Of a stretch of 64,000 bases of DNA, positions 12,206-23,494 are shown piece by piece (position 1 is the stretch's first letter; the number at the start of each line of letters is the position of its first letter). The notes below the pieces were generated by a model that did not search any database, had not been told where the DNA came from, and saw only the letters and a list, made by a program, of their open reading frames with translations. The stretch is from Nemopilema nomurai (lineage: Eukaryota > Cnidaria > Scyphozoa > Rhizostomeae > Rhizostomatidae): the NCBI GenBank assembly GCA_003864495.1, contig ML133422.1:803057-867056 (forward strand), read 5' to 3'. The position numbers were made by a program, and so were the translations under genes.

Positions 12206-13384
12206 ATTTCAGCCAGCACCAGTGTGCAAAGGTATATAGTGGATGCTTGTAATTAAAATCTGAAGCAAATACTGCAGCAGTGAATAAAGTTGGTAGATTA
12301 AAACACTTGCATGCTTTGAAACTACCAATAAAGTCTTACCCCTTCACTAGTACCATTTGATGTACCTCACAACTGCAAAAAAGAGCTGTCTTTTCTTGGC
12401 TGGGGCATGCATCAAAACATTATTCTCAAAATACACATTGTCAATAGCCCATATTATTCAAATTCGCACCTGACACGGGAAAAAACATTCCTCTCCCACG
12501 TACCGTAAACCTCTCATTTGGGTTATTTTAGATACATATAAATATGACGTCATTCTTTAGGTAGGCATGCGACTTTTAATTGCAACAATTTAACGTTGAA
12601 GTGGCAAATCTAAGAGTATGCTGTTCGCATTGAATTCAATTAGACTGTAGGGTGATTTTCAAATTATTCCATAGGTAAATGACCACTTTTCAGATTTCCA
12701 ATGCTTTAAAAGTTCTTCAGAGATGGATTCCAATTTCAGCAATGAGTGACTGGAGCTATGAGATTAGGTGTTTTATAAATACATTTGAAAATGCAAAAAG
12801 ACATGGTGATATACAAGCTACAAGTATATATGATTTAAAAGAAGTTTTGATCGCTATAACATTTGCACACTAGCGTAGGAATTTTTTTTAAATATAAGGA
12901 AGCCATTCAAAGCAACATCAATTTTTTGTTTTATCTGGAAGGAAAAATATACTGTTTATGAGATCCTGTTTGTCGGATAATTTAAAAAGGTCTCTTTCTA
13001 GCAATGAGGTGATGGTTTTCTGGAGTATACAATAGGCCTACTTTTCAATCAGTAACAGGTCAAATATCTGTCATATTGAATACAGACCCCGGGGCTTTCC
13101 TCATTCTTTTGGTAATTAAAGAGCGTCGTTCTCTTTTGAATTTGTGTTGATTGCTTTAAGAAAATTTTTTAACAGAACGCTTACCCACGGTTGACTGAAG
13201 CTTTTGCAGATGAACTTGGATGCCACCCAACTCTACTATTTCATCTTATGCAGTGATTTGAATATGATTGTCTGAGCTGTCAGTGTCTATGATAATCTAA
13301 TAATCTACCTTGAATGGACTTTTCTATTCAGCCTATTCTTTTCCTTCCCCAAAGAGGAAAGCGTTTCGCGCCAAATCGAGAGCT

Positions 13385-13418
13385 GATTGGTTGACACACC
13401 CCCTGTTACAGACACGTG
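13385..13418 (+). promoter_or_regulatory. Putative PAH promoter elements: inverted CCAAT box and CACGTG E-box
   Basis: gattgg (reverse CCAAT) lies near 13384-13390 and a perfect CACGTG at 13413-13418, about 80-115 bases before the PAH ATG. There is no clear TATA box. Positions are typical for a TATA-less promoter, but both motifs are short and could arise by chance. Confidence 0.35.
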
Positions 13419-13499
13419 ACGCTTTATTATTACTCAAGCACTCGTGGCGAAAACTAATGTGGTAATTCTGTGGCTGCCTTGGTATTGCGAAGCGAGAAA

Positions 13500-16400
13500 A
13501 TGGACGCTGCAACTAACCCCAAGAAAAGAAAGACCACCGAAGATGATGTGAAAGAGAATGGTAACATTTACCAGGTCAGGCCTTTAAGGTTTTATTCTTG
13601 CTGATAATAGTCTTTGTTATTTCTTCTTGTGAATTTGTACACGCAGTCAGTTGAGGATGTGGCTAAAGGCAAGTGTTTGCGTTTTAGTTGTATCGATTCA
13701 ATACAAGCGCATCGCTACATTTTTTGATGGGCACAGTAGACGATTCAGTATCAATCGCTGCAAACTTCATCGAGTATTTTTGCGTTTCATTAATACACCT
13801 TCCCCGCACACAAACTCCCAGGAGTCCAGGGAAGCGTAACAAATTCTACTTTTCCTTCTTCAAGTTCACTCAAGCGAATTCTGAGACAATCGTGCGATAA
13901 AAGCTTTTATCTGCACGGGTCTTGCAAGTTGCAGTCAAACCCAGGAACTTGGTTACTTTGTGGCGACACATTTCAATGAATTAGTATATTTTGAGTGCCT
14001 TAAAATTTTAAATGGTTTTGTTTTTTTCTTCAAAAGCGGAACTAGAAAGTTGCTTTTTGCAAGAAACACAAGGCTAAATCTGCCAGCTTTTTTGTTGATT
14101 ACCACCTAGTGTTTCCCTAGCCTGTGGCAACATTTGTGGTCTGAAGCGCAGACTATTGTTTCCCTGGTAAAAACGGCATTTAGTGAGTTGGATATTGAAG
14201 CATTTTCAATTTATTTAGATCTACAGCCTTCTCCCCAAACGACTGCTACTGAAGCCAATGATGCATTGAAACGAATTTTTTAATCGGACTTACTACAATA
14301 CATCGGATTTAACATTTTCTAAAGGAAACTAGCATCATTTTCAAATATTTTATAAACCAAATACAGTGAAATGCATTTAAGTTCAGATTGTTAAGCATGT
14401 GATTAAGCAGATTGTTTTTATTTATATAAGTAAAATGAAACAAGCAATTTAAATTGTAGAAACCAAAAAGAAGTACTTTAGGTACTTTTTAAGCCTTAGA
14501 CCTTAAGTTCTTTAAAGCTTTAAATTCTTGAAGTAGCTTCTTTTATTGCTTTTTTGTTTTGAATTTACCTCTTCAATTTCTGAGTAACAGAGTAACACTT
14601 AAGCAAAAGGAGTGTTTGATATCAATTAAGGAAATTGTTTAATTGCAATTAAGGAAATTGTTTAATTGCAATTAAGGAAATTGTTTAATTTCAATTAAGG
14701 AAATGGTAGTAGGGGGTTGCTGGGTTGCTAAATATGTATAACTTGATTATTACCACTAATTTGTCTAGATTCCAGTAATTACTACTCATTTGCTTTAAAT
14801 TAGAGATGATTAATTAGTTGTTTCTTAATCAAATATTTGAGTTTAAAAAAGAGGAAAAAAGGAAAGAGAAAAATAGCTAATTGAAGGTCATCTAAAATCA
14901 CCCATTATTGAAGGTTGAAGGAAATAATGGATTTTTCCTTACCATAATCACGCTCTGCAGAAAATGGTATTTTTTAATATTGATATCATGCTCTTCTCAC
15001 AATCTCCTAATGTGTTTGATCCACATCTAGCTTTTCATTTTATCAGCTTTTAGTGATGTCAGAATGTCAGTTGAAAATACTTTTGTATGCCAAAACATTT
15101 GTAGCATAATTGTTGTAGCATAATTTGAAATGTGTTTTTGTTAACAATGGACGGAAAGAACTGCCCTGGAGTTTACGTAAATGGATAAAAATTTCAGACA
15201 CAGTCTAAGCTAAAAATAATTCAAAGCAGGTTCTCTATTGTTGCAGATACTGTTCTTTTGTTAGTGAATTTTTGTTCTCCAATTCAATCATGCTTCATCT
15301 ATCACAAAAAATTTTTTCCTTTAATAAAAACCTTTTACTTCCAGAGCAATAAGAAAGCTGATGATGACATTCTTCTTCCAACATCACTCTCCTTTACAAC
15401 ATCACTTGAAGGTCTTCAACTGCCTTTGAAGATTATCAAGGTAAGACACAGAAATGATTTGTAAACCACAGACTTTGATATTTGAAGCTAACATGACAGT
15501 GTGTTTTAATTATGAGTTGAACTTTCTCTTTGTAGGACAACTCTGGAAGTGTTTTGAGAGTTGAGTCACGGCCATCAAAGCATGATGTAACAAAGCAAGA
15601 TTTTCTAGTTAATCTTGAGGATTGTGACAATCTTGGAGATGTGTGTGAGAAGATTATGGATAAGCTTAGGCCAGTTGTGGCTAATGTTCAGAAACATGGA
15701 GGAGAGCAAGGTAGTGTTGAACTACAATCAAGCATTCTTGCATGCTAGTTTATGTGGACATTTTCTCAGAGATCAGGACTGCAATGATTTGTAGTTCTTA
15801 TACAGTTTAGAAAAGAGTTAGATTTATATGCAGTAAATCACCAAGGTACATAGCACTTTTTGGCCAAGAAAGTCAAATCCAGCAATTCTCCCCTATTCAG
15901 ACAACCAACTTTTTCATTTTTGTTATTGATATAGCTTGGCAATTGAAACAAATTTGTGCAAAATGCTTATTGGACCTTTGCTTTTTTAAGTTCCATGGTT
16001 TCCAAGGACAATTGCTGATTTGGATAGATTTGCTGACCGTGTTCTAAGCTATGGATCAGAACTAGATTCAGATCATCCTGTAAGTCTGTTTTCTACCAAC
16101 TCAAGGTTTTCTCAATATGATCTTCCATATTGATGTTCTGCTGTAGCAAGTTTTTCCGAAAGGATCTCCTTTTCTTTAGCAACCTTGTTCGAAAATTTCT
16201 TTTAAGTTGCTGTTAGAAATTCAATTGACTTTCCATGTAACTTAGGTAAAAAGAGTTTGGTAAAAATTAAGTTAAAGTTAGGTTAAAATTTAACTCTTTA
16301 ATGAATCTATACTGAATTGTCAAACTTGGAGTTTATCGACCAAAGACCCTCCAGTCCTGTATGAGCATGAGTCGAAAGTATTTAGTCCATTAGAAATTCT

Positions 16401-19400
16401 GTTAAGAGTCCTTGGTTGAAAAGAATTCTTAGCTGAAAAGTAAGCAAAGCCAAAAAAGATTCTCGACAAAAAAACACCTATATCGAAAACGTAACAGGAC
16501 CAAGCTTTAATTGAAACCCATTTGGACTTTGTGCGAAAATTGAAACTATCTTGCAAAAAAGCTAACCTATCTTTATCAATCATAAAGAAAATTTTTAGGA
16601 ATTATCAATTTTAACTAAGGATTAAGATTTTTGGAAGTAACCTTATTTCTATCAGCCAAATCATTAAAACATTTGTCCTTACTGTTATAACGATTATCAA
16701 ACTAGACCTGGTGAAAAATCTGCCTTTTTAAACTAAATTACATTGCATTTTTTTCATTTAACAGGGCTTTACTGATAAAGTTTATCGTGAGAGGCGAAAG
16801 GAGTTTGCTGATATTGCTATTAACTATAAACAGTAAGAAAATTATGTTTTCCGTTTCTTCTTTTCTAAGCCTCGGGACATCGTTGATAGTACGAACAATG
16901 TGTCCCACAGATTCCAAATCAAGAAAAAAAGGCACATTTAAATTTTTCAATGTCTGTAATCTATCTTAACGCACATTCTAAAGCTTGAGGTTGTTTGAGT
17001 TTTCCCCCGCAAAAACTGCTTCTTAAATTTTCTAAATTTTAGTCCTTTTACTTCAGCTCGAGATTGCTTCTAAAGTTTCCAAGATGAAATTATATTCTTT
17101 TCGTCTCTGTAGAACTAGCTGAATTTTGAACACAAAGCGCCATTTCATAGTTACCACAAGTCAATTCATTTCGTTCACTGATATCTGATACCACTGATTT
17201 AAAGATGGTCTCTAGCCTTATTGTGCAAACAACATTGGCAATTACGTTGATAGCACTAAGTTATAAAAACCTGTCACACGTTGATTTCAATTTCAGTCAA
17301 ATATAACGATGATAATGATTTATAATAGAAGTAATACATTTCAAGGCTTAAGCCCACATGACCAAAGAAACTTTTCCAGATTTTCCGAATGGTAACGTAA
17401 AATTCTTCTTGCAAGCCACGCCCATATCATATTTAGCTGATCTGTCAACAGCAATCGTATTCTTTTGAGATGCCTCTCCCCTTCGGGTGAAGGTCAGACT
17501 TAACTTAGGTAATTTTTGTAAAAGTTTGCTTAAGTAATCGTTTCGCTTTTCCCTTTTTAGTCACGAAGAAATTCCACATATCACCTATACAGAGGAGGAA
17601 GTCAAAACTTGGTACGGTGCCTCTCTGATTTGCAAATTAATATTTGCCAAAACTGGCCAAAGTTTGTTAATGTTCATATAACAAATGTAGTCACGGTTTA
17701 AGTGCGCGAAACTTCATCGAAGGTATCGAAAGCTGCTTGTTGTTTATAAGCAAAAACATGTTTGTTTCTCCAAGTATTTTTAATTCAGAGACGGTAAAAG
17801 CAGGGTGAAAAATTTCCATATTGTGCCATAAATAGATGACTCGATTTCAAGGACATTGGTCTTTCCTGTCTCTGGCCTACAGTTCATGATGGCATGCATG
17901 CAGAGATGTACACGTTTGTGTTACACAGAATGTGACAATTCAGAGTCGCTACTCTGAGTATTACGCTTATTGCGATGGCAAGGGTGTTACGAGACTTTGT
18001 GATTAGCTTATAATCTTACTAATCTTAAAAATTAAGTTGTTTCTTTGCAATTACATACCAGAGTGCCTTGTACCTGGCATAAAAGTTGTGATCTGGCTTT
18101 TTGTGCCAGACGTGAAACGTGGGGTCCTCACGTTGTGCCGACCAGAACCTGGTAATTTGTACCTGACGTGAAACATAGGGACATGACCTTGCACCTAATA
18201 TGAAAAGTTGAACAAAAACTTAGTACTTTGTATCATACGTGAAACATAGGGACATGGCTTGTACCTAACATAAATAGTTGGACCAAAACCTGGTTCTTTA
18301 TACCAAACATGAAACATAGGTTCATGACCTTGTACCTAACATAAATAGTTGGACCAAAAACCTGGTACTTTATACCAAACATGACACATAGTGTCATGAC
18401 CTTGTACCTAACATAAATAGTTGGATCATACTTGGTACATTGTACCTACCTTGAGACGTAGGGTCATGACCCTGTACATAACTTCAAAAGTGGAATAAAA
18501 ACCTGTTACTTTGTACCTGCCGTGGAAATCAGAACAACATTTTGGAACCATAAAACAAAGGGTACCTGTTACCTAAGGTAAAAGAGTTTGAGCAACTTTG
18601 TACTCTGTACTTGACATGAAACAAAAATATCATGGTGCTTGATACGTTCATGTGACAACATGGCTTTTGATATCTTGCATGAGTGACAGGTACAAGTATT
18701 TCGATTTGCGTCCACTAATAGATACAGTATTTCGATTTGTGTCCACTAAGTTGTTTTCTTTTCGAACAGGGGAACAGTTTTCAAGAACCTGACTACTTTG
18801 TTTCCAACACATGCTTGCAAAGAACTGAATGCTGCTTTTCCTCTACTTGTCAACGAGTGTGACTATAGGTAAGGTTTTGCACTACCAGCCTTGTCTCAAA
18901 TTGCGTCACACTAGGGAACTTAAAGTTGTGTACTTTGTAAAGCAAAGTATTTGCAAATTGATGGAGGTTCTTCTAATAGCTCTCCTTTCTGTTCTATACT
19001 CGCCCCCTTGGCATGCTTTATCTGTTCTATACTCTCCCCCTTGGCATGCTTTATCTGTTCTATACTCTCCCCCTTGGCATGCTTTATCTGTTCTATACTC
19101 TCCCCCTTGGCATGCTTTATCTGTTCTATACTCGCCCCCTTGGCATGCTTTATCTGTTCTATACTCGCCCCCTTGGCATGCTTTATCTGTTCTATACTCT
19201 ATCTGATATGGACCCTTTTTTGCACTGGCTTTAACCTACAATGACATTGTTCTTTATTTAAATTTTCGAGTGATGTAATATTAAAGATTTTTTTCGAGAA
19301 CACATGTAGTGATGAATATAATTTATTAATAATTCTACTTTTGATGGGTGCCTTTAAGATTACAGGCCCTATCGATATGATGTTAAAGGTGCGAGTAATT

Positions 19401-22400
19401 TGATAAAACGTAATTTAGTATTGACCTAAGATTAATTAAGTAGATCAATCAGATTAATAGATAAGACGAACTAATCAGAGAAGGATTGCTGCAGCCACGA
19501 AGAGAAGCATAATTGCTATAGTTAATCTTCGAGTCCATTTTTGATTCGCCTAAAATTATAATGATTTTGTATTTCGATTTTGCAGAGAGGAAACCATCCC
19601 TCAGCTGAGGAAAGTCTCCAGATTCTTAAAAAGTAAGAATGCTCAATTCATTGTAGATGTCTATTGACTGTCTTCACATCCCTGCTTTTTATCGCTTGCT
19701 ATATTCTAAATTGGACGGAATTTTTTACTTGTATGATACTTGTTGCTGGTAATAGGCTTTAAATATCAAGATATATTTTTAATTATATATGATTAAGAGT
19801 TACAGCTATTATTCTAATGTAGCCGATAAAAGTGATATATTTGCTATATAATGTACAAGATTTTTTTGTGCTGCATTTGTTTGCTGTTTAATTTATGTTC
19901 TTCTGATTTAGGCCAACAATTAACTGTTGTTATTTGTAATATTGGCAGATCTGTGTTTTGTTTTAAGCACTTTTTAATTTCCGCAGGAAAGACTGGTTTT
20001 ACATTGCGACCAGTTGCTGGGCTTCTTTCCTCCAGGGATTTCCTGGCTGGTCTGGCTTTTCGTGTGTTTCATTCCACACAATACATTAGACATTCCTCAG
20101 TCCCCATGTACACCCCAGAGCCGTAAGTACTCCTCTACTGAATTGTCACTAGGCTGTTCCTCGGCCGTGTACAAGACTCCAGGTGTAAGGGTCTTGAGCA
20201 CTAGTATAGATTCGTACGTCATAAGAAATACAGATAGATTAGAGATAGCGCCAGGGTTCCGGTTAGAGTTAGAGTGAGAATTGGTGTTAGAGTTAGAGTT
20301 AGGGTAAGGTTGAAGATTAGGGTGATGTGAACGCACATCACTATGGCCGAGCCTTGAATTTAATTGAAGTCGATCCCGCTTTGTAGAGGATATTTCACCA
20401 TTTCAGTGTTTCTAGCTTGCATGACAGCAAATCATCATGTTCACTTTCAGTTACATGAGATGTTTTGAAACCCCCCCTATCTTGTTATTCATCTTTCAAG
20501 TGAGTCTTTGATCGGGTTTTGTTCAAGTAGGCAACCTTACTCCACCTTACCTTACCCCTCCGCATTTCATGTACCGTTGATGCAAACATCTGATGTTCTG
20601 AAAGCCTAAAGAAACCCGATATCCACCCTTTGAATAGCTATTGTGAAAGAGAGGTATTCAGGATTAATCATCTTTTATATGTACTGTTTATAGTAGTAAA
20701 TTATTGCATTTACTGTAATTCTAAGGCCAATTACTGTAATTCTACTGTAATTCTAATTGTAATTCTCTGTAATTATGGCATTACAGTTATTGACTGCGAC
20801 TTTGTATCGTGTCAAGGTAAATGTGCATTCGAAATTCAACAGATATAACTGTTATTCGAATATCACTGTTATTCGTGATTCTTCAAGAATCTCGAAGTAG
20901 CTATGCAGCCTCTATTCCACGCCGCATTGGCAGGTAAGGCATTCAACCAGCTCTTAAAACCAAGATGTTGAGTAAAGTGCACGCTCTCTCCGAGATGTTG
21001 AGTAAAGTGCACGCTCTCTCCGAGATGTTGAGTAAAGTGCACGCTCTCTCCGAGATGTTGAGTAAAGTGCACGCTCTCTCCGAGCTGTTGAGTAAAGTGC
21101 ACGCTCTCTCCGAGATGTTGAGTAAAGTGCACGCTCTCTCCGAGATGTTGAGTAAAGTGCACGCTCTCTCCGAGCTGTTGAGTAAAGTGCACGCTCTCTC
21201 CGAGATGTTGAGTAAAGTGCACGCTCTCTCTGAGATGTTGATGAAAGTGCACGCTCTCTCCGAGATGTTGAGTAAAGTGCACGCTCTCTCCGAGATGTTG
21301 AGTAAAGTGCACGCTCTCTCCGAGATGTTGAGTAAAGTGCACGCTCTATCCGAGATGTTGAGTAAAGTGCACGCTCTCTCCGAGATGTTGAGTAAAGTGC
21401 ACGCTCTCTCCTTATTATTCATAAGAAACCTTTATTGTAGTGACGTTTGCCATGAACTTATTGGTCACGTGCCCCTGTTTGCTGATCCAGAGTTTGCAAG
21501 ATTTTCTCAGGTGAGAACCCCCTAGGAGATTCCCAGCTATGACGTCAAATTTTTTGTTTCATTTAGGTACATACGCGACAGGACAGCGCTCAACTCATAC
21601 GCAGTCATTTTATTTCAGACCTTATTCAGTTTTATTCTTACTCTTTGAACCAACTAGAAAAGCAATAATCTGCCTTTGCACTTCACCTTATTCTGCTAGA
21701 AGTTTTCAATACTGCTTTTTCCAAATCATGAATTAAAGTTCTATACATAGACTATTTTGACTCACTTCAGTGACTACTGTATAAGTGAATATTGTGACGT
21801 AATTAGTTCCGCGACTACCGCATTCTATTTAGGGGCTATTGAAACCTTTCTTTATTGGGTAAAGGCTGCGTGTATTATTAAATATTTTGCCACTCTGCTT
21901 ATTACGAGTAAAGAGTTTATTCATTTTAATGGTTCACAAGCGTCAAATATTGTTTATTAAATTCTTCGGCACCCTACTTAGGTGCAATTCTGTCCCATCT
22001 GTAGATGTCGGCAACCGTTCTACACGGCGATATACAGGCGTCTGCCTGGTTGGGCGTCTATTCAAACGAGTCATTCAATTTGACACTAATTGGATTGGGC
22101 GTTTATTTGACCGGCCGCGAATTGAATGGGGCGCTTATTTGATTGGGAGTTACTTGGTTGAGCATGTATTGGATATGGTGCCTATTTAACTGCGCGCTTA
22201 TTTGATCGGGCGCTTATTGGACGCCGAAAGAGCTCTAGGCGTTACTTTGATAATGACAAAATTGTTTAGGGTGCAAAATTAAAAACCTGTGATTGGCCAC
22301 AGGGTTTCTTACGAATTTGTTACGAATTCAGGCAGTAGGATTTAATTAGAAATCATTGTAATGAGATGATTGATTCACAGATGATTGACAATTTTTTGTA

Positions 22401-23461
22401 CTCTTTTTAGGAGATTGGCTTGTTATCTCTTGGGTTGTCGGACGAGTGGATCACAAAGCTGGCTACGGTATTCATAATTCAAATCCATTGATTTTACATC
22501 AATTACGATCCATCCGAAACTTAGTTTATGAAGTGTTTCATCTGTGTTCCACCATCGCTGCATATTATTGCTGCCCAAATCCTTACTCACTGAAAATTTC
22601 TAATTCAAAGAAGGCTTGGAGTCTGAATTAACTTACTATTTCCAATCAAAAGTTCTACGTTCAAGTCAATCAATCAAGTTTTGCATTTATCGTTCTACTA
22701 AGAAAGTGCTTCGCTTTTCTACAATCCACCCCCAGAACGTCTAGCTAAGCTGGAGATTCAAATTTACATTTCATACCTGAATGTCCAAGGACATATACTG
22801 TTTTTAAGCCATTCCTATGTGGCAGAAGAAGACAAGACGGATTCATTATTGATTCTAATTTGCTGTTTCAAATTAGGGGAATTCTTTATTCGCTGTTTAT
22901 AATTGTATGCAATGCCTTTGAGAAGCAATGGTAATTTATTTGTCTTTGGATATTGCAGAAGTTGATGAACCCCCATCAGACTTTGAAGATTGACTTTATA
23001 CCCGTGTGAGGCTAGCTCTCAATTGTTCACTCTCATCAGGACCCAGTTAATGTGTGCAGTTTAAAGCGCGCAGTATAAGTGAAAATCTTTGCCTTATTTT
23101 CTAGTTGTATTGGTTTACTGTTGAGTTTGGCTTGTGCAGACAACAGGGCGAGATCAAAGCTTATGGGGCTGGGATTTTGTCATCTTTTGGAGAGCTGCAG
23201 GTAATCCTTTATTCATCGTATCATCTGTTTTGTTCCGTGAAGTGTATGTTTTTGGTCTGTGACGCAGGCTAATCATCTGTGTGGTATGCAAAAGTACGCG
23301 GCATAGAATCGATGGCGTTTGTGTTACCATGAAAGCATATAAAAATCATTCGCCAGTAGTCTTTCAGCTTTAAGTCGTTTGCAGGTCATGTGATGAGCAA
23401 AGCTGCCAAGAGATAGTGACACGGCCATCTTGGAGCAGACTCTTATAACAACAACAACAAT

Positions 23462-23494
<33 letters not shown>

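Larger units (their letters stand above)
10689..13499. other. Intergenic region between DERA and PAH
   Basis: No recognisable exon. Open frames at 11123-11482 and 12679-12873 have no family I know. The region contains the TGATCA-rich repeat at 11990-12205 and, at its end, the PAH promoter region. The rest is AT-rich with no visible structure. Confidence 0.45.

Noticed and set aside
15436..15630. Antisense ORF over PAH exons 2-3
   Set aside because: Sense frame carries the ACT domain and consistent splice phases.
18829..19244. Repetitive ORFs in three frames
   Set aside because: They come from the 33-bp minisatellite after PAH exon 7; only 18770-18868 is coding.
20965..21525. 186-aa and similar repetitive ORFs on both strands
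   Set aside because: They are produced by the 30-bp array, whose period keeps all frames open; the real coding piece here is PAH exon 10 (21441-21510).
22965..22995. Extra PAH exon after a ttgcag acceptor ([10 protein letters not shown] then stop)
   Set aside because: It would truncate the protein before the iron ligand Glu; exon 11 joins exon 12 in frame without it.
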